64,000 bases of DNA from Hymenobacter negativus (GCF_016056375.1 NZ_JAEDAE010000003.1:596643-660642); one strand, 5' to 3'. Counted from the first letter of the stretch, positions 8,823-17,679 are shown. Notes: generated from the letters alone by a model not told the origin. Translations and numbers: made by a program.

Positions 8823-11291
8823 CTATTTTACCATTAGGCGCACGGCAGAGCCGTTGCCACGTACCACGTATAGGCCGGGGGCGAGGCCCGCCAGTTCCAG
8901 TTGCAGCGTACCGTTGCCGGCCTGCGTAGCCGTGCGCCGCACCCGGCCGGCCAGGTCGAGCACCTGAACCGGCTGGCCGGGGGCGAGGCCTGCCACCGTG
9001 ACCGTGCCCGCCGACGGATTGGGCCACACCTGCAGCCGGGCGAGCGCGCCGGTGGTCACTGCCACCGCCCGTACCGGCGACAGGCTTTCGGGTCCGTTGT
9101 TGTCCAGCTGGCGGAGGCGGTAATACACCGTGGGGCCGGGGTAGGTGGCCAGCGCTGCATCGTCGAACTGATAGCTGTGGGGCATCGTGCTGCTGCCCTG
9201 GCCCGCCACCCAACCCAGGCGGCGGAACCCCGCGCCATCGGTGGAGGCTTCGACGGCAAAGCCGGCATTGTTTTTCTCCGAAGCCGTGTGCCAGTTCAGG
9301 CGCGCCGTGGGCCCGTGGGCTTCGGCCGTAAAGTCCGTCAGCTCCACCGGCAGGGAGGCCGTTAGGGTGATGTTTGCATTATTGATGGCGAAAAACACGT
9401 TGTTCAGCGCCTGGATTTTGAAGCGGCCCTGGGTCGTGTTCACGTTGGGGAGCTGCACCGCCTGGGTACCATCGTTGGGCGTGCTGGCCAGCAGCACGGT
9501 GGGAAAGGTCAGGCCCCCATCGGTCGAGAAAAGCACTTGCACGTTGGTGCAATTCACCGGGGCCTGGTCGGTGCCCAGCACGCTCCAGGTGAGGGCATAG
9601 GTGCTGCCGCCTACCGCCGAGAAGGCCGCGCTGGGGGCCGTCACAGTAAAGGGCCCGGCCGAGGCCACGGCCAGGGTCACGTTGGCACCCGCCACGCCGC
9701 TGTGGTTGTCGCGCGCCGTGAGGCGAAAATTGAGGGTACGTGCCACCTGGGGCAGGATTTCGCCCAGCGAAGCCGTGTTGGCCAATAGCGAGGTCAGGTT
9801 TGGAAACGTGCGGTCCGGGCTGGACACGGGCGCAAAGCTGCGGAACAGCGGCGGGCCCGAAACATCGGTGGCCGCGCCGGCCAGGCCGCTGGCGTTGCCC
9901 AGGTCCAGCTCTTCCCAGGAGTAGGTGAGGGCATCGCCGTTGGGGTCGGTGCCGCTGCCGGCCAGGGTGAAAGGAGTGCCCAGCGGAATGGTGTAGGTGT
10001 TGCTGGGCGGCACGCTCACGCTGGGCGGCTGGTTGCCGGTGGCCGTGAAGGTGCCGCAAGCAGTGCCCAAACTCGACGCGATGGCGCTCAGGCTGCCGGC
10101 GTGGAAATAAGGAATGCCTGACCCTACATTATCAGGTGCGCAGCGCGAGTCATACGACATAATGGTGTTGCCCGCGCCGGGCTCAAAGGCCAGCGCGGGG
10201 CTGCGGTTGCCGCCGCTGCAGTTGCCTTTGTCGCCGTTGAACGTGTGCTCCGAGCCGAGCTGATGGCCCATTTCGTGCGTCACAACAGTGGCCATCAGGC
10301 CGGGTGTGGACCCGGTGGAGGCTCCGCCTCCCTTATAAGGGTCGAAGCACGTCACGCCCACGTAGGCCACCCCGGAGTAGCCCCCGGACAGATAGCCCAG
10401 CACGTGCCCAATGTCGTAGTTGGCGCTGCCAATCACGGTATTGATGGAAGCGCGGCTTTCATCAATCATGGTGCCGGGGCTGCTGTTCGTGTAGGGGTCG
10501 GTAGCCGGGTCGGTGTAAATGAGCAGGTCGTTGTTGCCAATCAACTGAAGGCGTACAGCCAGCTCGCGCTCGTACACGGCGTTCAGGGCACTCACCAGCG
10601 CGACCAGGCGGGCCGTGGTGGTGGCCAGGTCGTTGTTGCCCAGCGCCGCGTTGCGATAAAACTCGCCGGTGGTGGCCAGGGCCAGGCGCAGCACGCGCAG
10701 CTGGCTACCATAGGGCGCGGGCGGTGCGGGCGGGGTACCTCCGGTGGGCCGCCGTGCCCGGCCCGGCACCGGCAAGGCCTGGCAGGCAAACTCCGGCAGC
10801 GCATCAGGGTGGCTCTGGTAGCGGTTGGCAATGCCAGGGGCCGCCTCAATGCTGTAGGCACTGGTAGAATCCAGCACCTGGGCGTGCAGGCCGGCGGGCG
10901 AAGTTTCGAGGCGCACCGAGGCGCTGGGCTCGTCCAGGCCGTGTCCGGCGTAGGTCTGAATCTGCGGATAGCGGGCCGCCAGGTCCGGGGCCATCACCGG
11001 CACTTTGGTGAGGGCAAAGCGGTGCAGCGTGCCATCGGGGTAGGGCAGTTCCAGGGTTACGGCTTCGGCGGGGCGGGTTTCGGCTGGGGCACTGGCCAGG
11101 CGGGCGTCCAGCTGCGCGGCATTGAGGGTAAACCAACTGCCGGCGTTTTTTTGGGCAGCCGCGCCACTGCGGGCGGCCGGTGCCGTAGCGGGCTGCCACA
11201 GCGGAGCAGGACTTTGGGCGCTGCCCACCCGGGCACCCAATAGTAGCGAAACAACCAGCGCAAAAGAAACCTTACCGTATCTGAAATCCAT
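8823..11291 (-). CDS. Secreted zinc metalloprotease with T9SS domain
   Basis: 822 residues. Signal peptide about 1-25; propeptide to about 180; reprolysin-like metallopeptidase domain with HEMGHQLGSEH (residues 339-349, the HExxHxxGxxH zinc motif) and a Met-turn MSYDSRC; Ig/fibronectin-like regions; and a C-terminal T9SS type A sorting domain (about 745-822, starting LQVWPNPS). It should be exported by the type IX system to the surface or medium and degrade proteins. The first ATG in the long frame (11321) lies before an untypical tail; the ATG at 11291 begins a clean signal peptide. Monocistronic, with a long AT-rich upstream gap. Confidence 0.93.
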   Translation of the reverse strand: MDFRYGKVSFALVVSLLLGARVGSAQSPAPLWQPATAPAARSGAAAQKNAGSWFTLNAAQLDARLASAPAETRPAEAVTLELPYPDGTLHRFALTKVPVMAPDLAARYPQIQTYAGHGLDEPSASVRLETSPAGLHAQVLDSTSAYSIEAAPGIANRYQSHPDALPEFACQALPVPGRARRPTGGTPPAPPAPYGSQLRVLRLALATTGEFYRNAALGNNDLATTTARLVALVSALNAVYERELAVRLQLIGNNDLLIYTDPATDPYTNSSPGTMIDESRASINTVIGSANYDIGHVLGYLSGGYSGVAYVGVTCFDPYKGGGASTGSTPGLMATVVTHEMGHQLGSEHTFNGDKGNCSGGNRSPALAFEPGAGNTIMSYDSRCAPDNVGSGIPYFHAGSLSAIASSLGTACGTFTATGNQPPSVSVPPSNTYTIPLGTPFTLAGSGTDPNGDALTYSWEELDLGNASGLAGAATDVSGPPLFRSFAPVSSPDRTFPNLTSLLANTASLGEILPQVARTLNFRLTARDNHSGVAGANVTLAVASAGPFTVTAPSAAFSAVGGSTYALTWSVLGTDQAPVNCTNVQVLFSTDGGLTFPTVLLASTPNDGTQAVQLPNVNTTQGRFKIQALNNVFFAINNANITLTASLPVELTDFTAEAHGPTARLNWHTASEKNNAGFAVEASTDGAGFRRLGWVAGQGSSTMPHSYQFDDAALATYPGPTVYYRLRQLDNNGPESLSPVRAVAVTTGALARLQVWPNPSAGTVTVAGLAPGQPVQVLDLAGRVRRTATQAGNGTLQLELAGLAPGLYVVRGNGSAVRLMVK

Positions 11292-11622
11292 ATGTATCAA
11301 GCATAGTCGGGCATTGTGCAATAATTATACAGTGCAAAACCACTATTGCATGCTGCCCCCACCAAATGAAGAGTAACGGGTTGCAAAATACAAGTCAGAA
11401 AGCGAAATGATTCTGTGACTGCATCACAAAGCCTACTCTTGCCACGGTGCCACACACGAAAGAACGTGCCAGTCAACATCTTTTTGTATCACCTGCTAAT
11501 GAGATTATATAGTTTATATAAAATATTTATTTGTTGAAAAAAGTCAAAATAGCTTCTCGTTTAGAGCAGTCGTCCCAAGCCCGTATTTGCGTGAAGCTTA
11601 TGCAATACATCCGGCGGTAGCC
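11292..11622. other. AT-rich intergenic gap
   Basis: 331 bp between two minus-strand genes. It is strongly AT-rich compared with the flanks and holds a small TTATATA/TATATAA dyad at 11505-11521 but no open frame with coding character. It probably carries the promoter of the metalloprotease. No convincing terminator or RNA seen. Confidence 0.5.
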
Positions 11623-12039
11623 TTACAAAAACCGTGTTTTCAGGGCCGGAGTCGGCAGCATGCAGCTTTGCTGCCGGCCAAACCAGCGGTAGCGGTGCCG
11701 GGCCACGAAGCGGTATACGGCATCGCGCCAGGCGGCGGGCAGCGCCCGGCCCAGCGCCGCTAGCCGCCACCCGCCGCCCAGCCCTTCGGCAATGCGCAGC
11801 ACGGCGGCCGAATGCGAGTACAGCCGCCCGCCGCTGAGCAGCAGCACCGACTCCGGCTCGGCCGCGACGGCGGCCGGCGCAAGGCCCTGAGCCAGCAGCA
11901 GCACGCGGCCCGCCTCGCTTTGCAGGGCCGCGAAGCGGAAGCGGCCCGCCGGGTCGTGGCGAATGACGAACTGCACAAAGCCGTTGCAGAGGTTGCACAC
12001 GCCGTCGAACAGGATAATATCGGGAGCAGGGTTGGGCAT
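11623..12039 (-). CDS. DCC family thiol-disulfide oxidoreductase-like protein (DUF393)
   Basis: 138 residues. The N-terminal FDGVCNLCNGFVQFV carries the DxxCxxC motif that names the DCC family (DUF393), with a thioredoxin-like fold predicted; the conserved HSAAVL and C-terminal YRWFG also fit. Members often sit beside or are fused to HTTM membrane proteins; here an HTTM gene lies 0.7 kb away on the opposite strand. Redox function is assumed from the Cys pair, not proven. No signal peptide. Confidence 0.88.
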   Translation of the reverse strand: MPNPAPDIILFDGVCNLCNGFVQFVIRHDPAGRFRFAALQSEAGRVLLLAQGLAPAAVAAEPESVLLLSGGRLYSHSAAVLRIAEGLGGGWRLAALGRALPAAWRDAVYRFVARHRYRWFGRQQSCMLPTPALKTRFL

Positions 12040-12230
12040 GGACGGGGAGTTCGGGCGGTATGTGAAGGGCTAACGCGCGGCGCGGCCCGGGGTTGGCCCC
12101 GGCGTGAGCCGCTGTCGGGGAAGCAGCGCGCGGGCTTTATCCGTATTTACCCAGTTTGAAATAAGGGTTTATTCGCTGGTTGTGAGTTAGAAAAGGCGCG
12201 TATATCAGGCAAATCAATCCCTCAACCACT

Positions 12231-12602
12231 ATGTTCACCAAAACGATTAACCGTTCATTTGCAGCGCTGATTCTGGGCGCGGCCCTGCTCGGCGCTTGCC
12301 AAAGCAAAAATTCCACCGACGAAACCAACAGCTCGGCCGGCAGCAGCACCGAAACCAGCACCAGCACGGAATCCAGCATGAGCACCGACTCGTCAGGCAC
12401 AAATACGGGCAGCATGGGCACCGGCACCACCAGCGGCACGGCCGATGGCTCGGGCGGCGGCATGAATTCGAGCGCGGGCGGGGTCACGGGTGGTACTACG
12501 GGCAGCCGCAGTAACTCGAACAGCGGCACCACCACGGGCGGCTCCACCAGCGGCAACGGCTCTACTACTGGCACCACCGGCAGCACCACCGGCGGGCAGT
12601 AA
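12231..12602 (+). CDS. Ser/Thr/Gly-rich lipoprotein
   Basis: 123 residues. A lipoprotein signal (lipobox LLGAC, Cys at about 23) is followed by a tail made almost only of Ser, Thr, Gly and Asn with no predicted fold. It is probably an anchored, flexible surface or periplasmic tether, possibly glycosylated since Bacteroidota O-glycosylate D(S/T)-type sites. A second protein of the same design lies at 14417, on the other side of the HTTM gene. No known function. Confidence 0.75.
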   Translation: MFTKTINRSFAALILGAALLGACQSKNSTDETNSSAGSSTETSTSTESSMSTDSSGTNTGSMGTGTTSGTADGSGGGMNSSAGGVTGGTTGSRSNSNSGTTTGGSTSGNGSTTGTTGSTTGGQ

Positions 12603-12684
12603 GCCAGCCACCGTGCGCCGAAAGCCGGCCCTGGCCGGCGAATAAGCGTATGCGGGGGGTAAACCCGCACGGGCTACTTCACAG

Positions 12685-12732
12685 GGCGAAAAGGCGGGTC
12701 ATGCGTGGCTGCCTTTTCGCCTTGTTATTTTT
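12685..12732 (+). terminator. Intrinsic terminator after the lipoprotein
   Basis: GGCGAAAAGGC (12685-12695) pairs perfectly with GCCTTTTCGCC (12711-12721), followed by a T-rich tail. It separates the lipoprotein from the HTTM gene that starts at 12762, so some HTTM transcription would have to come from within or just after this region. Confidence 0.75.
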
Positions 12733-12761
12733 CAGGCCGGCGGCTGCCGGATTTTCGTTTT

Positions 12762-14318
12762 ATGGAGGAAAACTATACGGGGTTTTGGGGCGTGCTGCGC
12801 CGGCCGTTCGTACTCGATTTGCGGGCGCTGGCGCTGCTGCGCGTGGCCACGGCGGCCGTGGTATTGCTCGATTTGGCCATTCGCAGCACCGACCTGGAGG
12901 CGCACTATGCCAACATGGGCGTGCTGCCGCTGGCAGTGCTGCACGACCATGTGTGGTCGGCCTATCAGTTTTCGCTGCATGCGGCCAGTGGGCTGTGGCA
13001 GGCGCAGGCGGGGCTGTTTTTGCTGGCGGCGGGGCTGGCGGTGCTGCTGCTGCTGGGCTACCACACGCGGCTGGCCACGGTGGCCTCGTGGGTGCTGCTG
13101 GTATCGGTGCAAAACCGCAACCCGCTCATCGGGCAGGGCGGCGATGACTTGCTGCGGATGTTGCTGTTCTGGGGCATGTTTCTGCCTTGGGGGCGGGTGT
13201 GGAGCTGGGACGCGCGCGACCGGCCAGCTCCCGCGCGGCTCGACTATTTCAGCGCCGCCACGGTGGCTTATGTGGTACAAATTGCGCTGCTGTACTGGTG
13301 CACCGCGCTGCTCAAAAACGGCCCCGAATGGACCCGGACCGGCACTGCCCTCTACTATGCCTTTAGCCTCGACCAGCTGCTGCTGCCCGGCGGCCGCCTG
13401 CTCTACCCGCACCCCGACCTGCTGCGCGGCCTCACCTTTGCCACGTACTACATGGAGCTGCTGCTGCCGTTTGCGCTGTTTTTGCCGGTGGGAGTGAAGT
13501 GGTGGCGGCTGATGGTGGTGGGCGTGCTGTTCGGGTTTCACCTCGGCATCAGCGTCACGCTGTACGTGGGCCTGTTTTTTATCATCAACATGGTTTCGCT
13601 ACTGGGGCTGCTGCCGCCCACCGCGCTGGACTGGCTTACGGGCCGGGCTGCTCCGCACGTGGCCCGGGCCGCTGGCTGGCGCGCCCGGCTACCGGCCTGG
13701 CCGCTGCCGTGGCGCCTGCGCCTGGAGCGCACCCGCGAGCCTTCGGCCGGCAGCCGGCGGGTGCTGCGCGCCGTGCGCGAAACCTTCGTGGCCCTGACGC
13801 TGGCCTATGTGTGCTGGTGGAACCTCGATGATGTGGCCGTGCTACGCCCCACCGGCCGCCTGATGGTGGCCCCGGCGCGCTGGTTTGGGCTGTTGTTTCG
13901 GGTCGACCAGCACTGGGGCATGTTTGCGCCCGTGGTGTTCAAGGATGATGGCTGGTACCTCTTCGACGCCACCACTGCTGACAACCGCCACATCGACCTG
14001 AACCGGGCCGGGGCACCCATCGTCCATACCAAGCCGGCTGCGGTGGTGTCGTTGTTCAAAAACGACCGGTGGCGCAAGTATTCGGAGAACTACCTCTTCG
14101 TGAGCAACGCTTGGATGCGGCCTTATTACTGCAATTACCTGCTGCGCATCTGGCACGAAAACCCGGCCCATGCCCCGCTCACCCACCTTTCGATTGTGTA
14201 CATGAAAGAAGTTTCGTTGCCTGACTACCGGGTGGCAAAGCCGGTGCGCGAGGTGCTTTGCGAGTGCGAGCCAGAGCCTGCGTCGACTCAGGACGATGCA
14301 AAAGTGCTTGATGAATAA
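12762..14318 (+). CDS. HTTM domain membrane protein (VKGC-related)
   Basis: 518 residues starting at MEENYTG; an upstream alternative at 12705 would begin inside the terminator loop and is unlikely. The N-terminal two thirds hold multiple TM helices of the HTTM (horizontally transferred transmembrane) domain, related to vitamin K-dependent gamma-glutamyl carboxylase, with the typical LDLRALALLRV start and a conserved QNRNPLIGQGGDDLLR loop. A soluble C-terminal region (about 375-518) includes HWGMFAP. Enzymatic activity is unproven for bacterial members. Context: the DCC gene and two low-complexity lipoproteins nearby. Confidence 0.88.
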   Translation: MEENYTGFWGVLRRPFVLDLRALALLRVATAAVVLLDLAIRSTDLEAHYANMGVLPLAVLHDHVWSAYQFSLHAASGLWQAQAGLFLLAAGLAVLLLLGYHTRLATVASWVLLVSVQNRNPLIGQGGDDLLRMLLFWGMFLPWGRVWSWDARDRPAPARLDYFSAATVAYVVQIALLYWCTALLKNGPEWTRTGTALYYAFSLDQLLLPGGRLLYPHPDLLRGLTFATYYMELLLPFALFLPVGVKWWRLMVVGVLFGFHLGISVTLYVGLFFIINMVSLLGLLPPTALDWLTGRAAPHVARAAGWRARLPAWPLPWRLRLERTREPSAGSRRVLRAVRETFVALTLAYVCWWNLDDVAVLRPTGRLMVAPARWFGLLFRVDQHWGMFAPVVFKDDGWYLFDATTADNRHIDLNRAGAPIVHTKPAAVVSLFKNDRWRKYSENYLFVSNAWMRPYYCNYLLRIWHENPAHAPLTHLSIVYMKEVSLPDYRVAKPVREVLCECEPEPASTQDDAKVLDE

Positions 14319-14320
14319 GT

Positions 14321-14348
14321 ATTTATCCGGATGAAAATCCGAATAAAT
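14321..14348. terminator. Hairpin after the HTTM gene
   Basis: ATTTATCCGGAT and ATCCGAATAAAT make a 12-bp stem with one wobble around GAAA, 2 bp after the HTTM stop. No strong U tract follows, so termination is uncertain. Confidence 0.5.
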
Positions 14349-14416
14349 CGCGCTGCTTGCTTCCGTATAAAAGAAGGCCTCCGGCAATTTTCATTCTCCC
14401 ACTTTTTCTTACTCCT

Positions 14417-14695
14417 ATGAAAAGCAAATGGATTTCGGTACTGACTGGCGTGCTGCTGTGCTCGTCGCTTAGCTTCTTCAGTTCCTGTACAACGTCAGAA
14501 AATGCCGGCACTACTTCGGGTTCGACCTCGGGAACAACCACGGATGGCACGACTACCGGTACAACCACTACCGGCACAACCACCACGGGCACAACGACCA
14601 CCGGCACGACCACCACGGGCACAACAACCACTGGAACCACATCGGGCACCACCAGTGGTACTACGAGCGGCACCACCACGGGCACAACTACCTGA
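14417..14695 (+). CDS. Thr/Gly repeat lipoprotein
   Basis: 92 residues from MKSKWIS; the longer frame from 14357 adds an untypical tail. A lipoprotein signal (SFFSSC, Cys at about 24) is followed by a run of GTTTT and GTTSG pentapeptides to the end. The tail is encoded by a 15-bp imperfect tandem repeat, so length could vary by slippage without loss of frame. Same design as the protein at 12231. Probably an anchored disordered tether; function unknown. Confidence 0.7.
   Translation: MKSKWISVLTGVLLCSSLSFFSSCTTSENAGTTSGSTSGTTTDGTTTGTTTTGTTTTGTTTTGTTTTGTTTTGTTSGTTSGTTSGTTTGTTT
14551..14692. repeat. 15-bp coding minisatellite
   Basis: About nine imperfect copies of a 15-base unit close to ACCACCGGCACAACC encode GTTTT or GTTSG pentapeptides in the lipoprotein at 14417. 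Because the unit is a multiple of three, copy change would keep the frame. Confidence 0.75.
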
Positions 14696-14717
14696 TTGCC
14701 TACTCCAACTGCCAGTT

Positions 14718-14750
14718 AAAAAGCCGCATTCAAGAAGGGTGCGGCTTTTT
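14718..14750. terminator. Bidirectional intrinsic terminator
   Basis: AAAAAGCCGCA (14718-14728) and TGCGGCTTTTT (14740-14750) form a perfect 11-bp stem with U-tracts on both strands between the lipoprotein and the convergent hydrolase gene. Confidence 0.92.
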
Positions 14751-14771
14751 CTCTTTTGGGAGATTTATGCC

Positions 14772-15932
14772 TCACGCCCATTGCTTGAGGTACTGAAAAA
14801 CCTCGGGATGCGTGAGCAGGCCGCCGTGGTGCTGCTGGCCGAACACGGCCGTGCGCACACTGGTGCCGGCCGGCAGGGCGGCTTCATCGCCAAAGGTGGC
14901 GTGGCCGCGGGCACTGCCGTGGCCCACCAGCCCATCGCCAAAATACTCGCGCAGGGCCGAGGGCCGGGTGGCCCGCAGCCACGAGCCCATCAGAATGTGG
15001 TATTGCACGCCCGGTAGCGGCGGCACGGGCGTGCGCGGCGGCGTGAGGTCGTTGGCGTGGGCATCCTGCCAGTCTTCGTCCACCAGAATGGAGTAGCGCA
15101 AGTCCTTGATGCCGTTGCTGCGCTGGTTGAGGGCTTTGCTGAGAAAGCGGGTGGGAAACAGGTTGATGCGTTCCAGCAGCCGCGCCGTAAAGTGCGAGTT
15201 CTGTTCCAGCCACGAGCCGTCGTTGGGCGTGCCGATAAGGAAGATGGAACGCAGGTGGGCCAGCCAGGGTGCTAGTTGAGTTAAGAGTTGAGAGTTAGAA
15301 GTTAAAAGTTGGTTTTTATCTGGTGAATCTGGTTTTGGTGCGGTGGCTTTTAACTCTTCACTCTTAACCCCTGACTGGCTGCCATAGTAGCCCGCCGACC
15401 GGATAATGAGCCCGCCCATGCTGTGGCCCACCAGCACCAGCTCGCCGATGGCGTCGGGGTAGGTGTCGACCAGCTCGGTGAGCAGGCGGTTGAGCTCGCG
15501 GCCGTTTTCGGAGAGGTGCAGGCCGGAGTTGAAGCGCAGGTAGAGGGCGCGGCTGCGGGTTTCTTCGGCCAGGCGCGGGCCGTAGCGGCGGCTGCCGGGC
15601 GCATCCTGAAAACCGGTTTGCCAGATGAGCTCGTCGCCCATCAGGCCGTGGATGTAGACCACGGTTTTTTGGTGCGGCTCGGTGAGGCGCAGGGCGGCCA
15701 CGGGCACGTCCTGCCCGCCACGCCGGAAGCTCATTTGAATGGCGCGCGGGTCGAAACGGGCCGCCAGCTGGTCGCCGAGGGCGCCGTTGAGCACGGGCAG
15801 AAAAAAATGCTGGTGCGCCTGGCCGGCCCGTACCACGTAGCTGGCCCCGCGCACGGGCAGCAGGGCCGCCCGCCCCACGGCCCCCAGGGCGCGACGGAAG
15901 CGGGAGGGCAGCTTGGGGTCAGAATCGGACAT
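14772..15932 (-). CDS. Alpha/beta hydrolase (lipase-like) with repeat insertion
   Basis: 386 residues from MSDSDPK; the frame open to 16034 runs through the divergent promoter and is rejected. The hydrolase core has the oxyanion segment VVYIHGLMGDE, the nucleophile elbow GHSMGG (Ser171) and IGTPNDGS, as in PGAP1-like/triacylglycerol lipases; a late His (GQQHHGG) could complete the triad. Between the elbow helix and IFLIGTP there are about 34 extra residues rich in Ser, Lys and Leu, encoded by a palindromic element at 15268-15372. The rest of the frame is intact, so it is probably functional. No signal peptide. Confidence 0.85.
   Translation of the reverse strand: MSDSDPKLPSRFRRALGAVGRAALLPVRGASYVVRAGQAHQHFFLPVLNGALGDQLAARFDPRAIQMSFRRGGQDVPVAALRLTEPHQKTVVYIHGLMGDELIWQTGFQDAPGSRRYGPRLAEETRSRALYLRFNSGLHLSENGRELNRLLTELVDTYPDAIGELVLVGHSMGGLIIRSAGYYGSQSGVKSEELKATAPKPDSPDKNQLLTSNSQLLTQLAPWLAHLRSIFLIGTPNDGSWLEQNSHFTARLLERINLFPTRFLSKALNQRSNGIKDLRYSILVDEDWQDAHANDLTPPRTPVPPLPGVQYHILMGSWLRATRPSALREYFGDGLVGHGSARGHATFGDEAALPAGTSVRTAVFGQQHHGGLLTHPEVFQYLKQWA
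15268..15372. repeat. Palindromic element inside the hydrolase gene
   Basis: GTTAAGAGTTGAGAGTTAGAA (15280-15300) is mirrored at 15348-15368 with 3 mismatches in 21. The segment is AT-rich, unlike the surrounding gene, and adds about 34 codons in frame. Boundaries are estimated from the change in composition. Confidence 0.65.
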
Positions 15933-15988
15933 GGGCGGGCGGGAAATGGGCAGTATTACCCGAAAGTAGCGACGCCGCCGGTATTGCG

Positions 15989-16019
15989 TTGGCCTTCCGC
16001 CCGAAATCAACGTACTTTG
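15989..16019 (+). promoter_or_regulatory. Bacteroidota-type promoter
   Basis: TTG at 15989-15991 and TACTTTG at 16013-16019, 21 bp apart, fit the -33/-7 pattern of the phylum, with one base fewer in the -7 spacer than the TAnnTTTG consensus. It precedes the lipoprotein ATG at 16045 by 25 bp. Confidence 0.55.
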
Positions 16020-16044
16020 CACCACCAATCCCAAGTACTACTTC

Positions 16045-16383
16045 ATGAAGCTTTCCACTCGTCCCGTCCTGGCCCTGTTGCTGGGCACCGCCTTGGCGGC
16101 CTCGCTTTCGTCCTGCGATTACCGCTGGAGCCCCGGCCAAAACCCGCAGTTCAAACACGGTTTCACCAACGCCCCCGGCTGGCACAAATCAGACGTAGAC
16201 CGCGACAGCATCAACAACCAGCAGCGCGTGGAGCCCGCCACGGGCACCGGCTCGGCCGCCGCCCTCAAAAAAGGCACCGTGAAAGAGCAGCTGGACTCGG
16301 CCCCGGCCGGTGCCAGCGCCTCCTCGCCCCAAACCGCCAGCGGCCAGATGGCCCCGGCCGACCAGGCGCAGGCCAAAAAATAG
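16045..16383 (+). CDS. Small lipoprotein of unknown function
   Basis: 112 residues with a lipoprotein signal (SLSSC, Cys at about 25), then a short conserved-looking segment with aromatic residues (DYRWSPGQNPQFKHGF) and an Ala/Ser/Gln-rich tail likely to be disordered. It has its own promoter-like box upstream and a terminator downstream, so it is a single-gene unit. Not assigned to a family. Confidence 0.75.
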   Translation: MKLSTRPVLALLLGTALAASLSSCDYRWSPGQNPQFKHGFTNAPGWHKSDVDRDSINNQQRVEPATGTGSAAALKKGTVKEQLDSAPAGASASSPQTASGQMAPADQAQAKK

Positions 16384-16402
16384 CGTTTGCCCTTACTTTT
16401 TT

Positions 16403-16439
16403 CAAAAAGCCCGCTGCCGCCTCGGTAGTGGGCTTTTTG
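16403..16439 (+). terminator. Intrinsic terminator
   Basis: CAAAAAGCCC (16403-16412) pairs with GGGCTTTTTG (16430-16439), extended by a few more pairs inside, and ends in a T run; it follows the lipoprotein stop by 20 bp. Confidence 0.9.
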
Positions 16440-16584
16440 CGTTCGGTCCAAGCAGAACCGTGGGCCAGGGGTAAGCGCCACTGTGGCAAAAAGGGGCCAA
16501 CCCCGGGGCCGATATCGGCCGTAGTACCGGAGCTGCGCCAGCTTGGCGGGCGCCGGTTTTCCACTTCTTCTATCCCTTACCGCT

Positions 16585-17679
16585 ATGCTTTCCAACGATG
16601 CCACCCGGGCCAACACGCCCGCTTTCACCGCCGTAGTGCCCGGCCTGAGCGTGCTGCGCGACGTATTTGTGAACCTGTACTACGCCTTCCCACAAGACCA
16701 GCCGCAAGGCCCCTGGGTGCTGATTGACGCGGGCCTGCCCGGCTCGGCAGACAAGATTAAAAAGCAGGCCGAAGCGCTGTTTGGGGCCAATATGCCGCCC
16801 GTTGCCATTCTGCTCACGCACGGGCATTTCGACCATGTGGGCGCTCTGCACGGGTTGCTTGAAGCCTGGCCCGACGTGCCCGTGTACGCGCATCCGCTGG
16901 AGGTGCCTTACCTCACGGGCCGCTCCAGCTACCCCGCGCCCGACCCCACCGTGGGCGGCGGCCTGATGTCCTACCTGTCGTTCGCCTACCCCAAGCACCC
17001 CTACAATTTTGGCGAGCGGGTGCTGGCCCTGCCCGCCGATGGCACCGTGCCCGGCCTGCCCGGCTGGCGCTGGGTGCACACGCCGGGGCATACGTTCGGG
17101 CACGTTTCTTTTTTCCGGGAGCACGACAAAATACTGGTGGCCGGCGACGCCTTCACCACCGTTTTTGCCGAGTCCGGCCTTAATACCTTCACGCAGAAGC
17201 AGGAGGTGCACGGACCGCCGGCCTACTTTACGCCGGACTGGGACGCCGCCCGCGCTTCCGTTGAGCTGCTGGCGCGGATGGAGCCCGAGGTCGCGGCCAC
17301 CGGCCACGGCATTCCGATGCACGGCGAAACCCTGCGCACCCAGCTAGCCGATTTTGCAGCGCGGTTTGATGCCGTGGCTCGGCCCTCAACCGGCCGCTAC
17401 GCCCAGCAGCCCGCTACGGCCGACAGCGGCGGCGTGACCTCGGTGCCGCCGCCCCTGGTGCAGCCCTGGCTGAAAGTGGCTGCCATTGCGGGCCTGGCCC
17501 TCGGGGCCGTGGCCCTGGCATCTGCCAGCCGCAGAAAAGCAAAAGGCAATTCCTCTCCCCATCGAAAGGGATTCAAAAGCCAGGACAACCGGGCACCACA
17601 CCGTGCGGATGCTTCCGCTACGGGCGACCAGCGCTATTCCGGCACCGAAAGCCGCAAAATCGAGACGCAATATCCCTAG
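16585..17679 (+). CDS. MBL fold metallo-hydrolase with C-terminal TM tail
   Basis: 364 residues from MLSNDATR, chosen because the upstream in-frame ATG at 16543 adds a poor leader. The metallo-beta-lactamase fold shows THGHFDH (His79, His81, Asp83, His84), a later HTPGHTFGH and GDAF ligands, and TGHG near 250, so a di-zinc hydrolase is expected. After the domain a hydrophobic helix (about 297-315) and a basic, polar tail of about 45 residues follow, which is unusual for the family and suggests tail anchoring. Substrate unknown (glyoxalase II-, lactonase- or nuclease-like are all possible). Confidence 0.85.
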   Translation: MLSNDATRANTPAFTAVVPGLSVLRDVFVNLYYAFPQDQPQGPWVLIDAGLPGSADKIKKQAEALFGANMPPVAILLTHGHFDHVGALHGLLEAWPDVPVYAHPLEVPYLTGRSSYPAPDPTVGGGLMSYLSFAYPKHPYNFGERVLALPADGTVPGLPGWRWVHTPGHTFGHVSFFREHDKILVAGDAFTTVFAESGLNTFTQKQEVHGPPAYFTPDWDAARASVELLARMEPEVAATGHGIPMHGETLRTQLADFAARFDAVARPSTGRYAQQPATADSGGVTSVPPPLVQPWLKVAAIAGLALGAVALASASRRKAKGNSSPHRKGFKSQDNRAPHRADASATGDQRYSGTESRKIETQYP

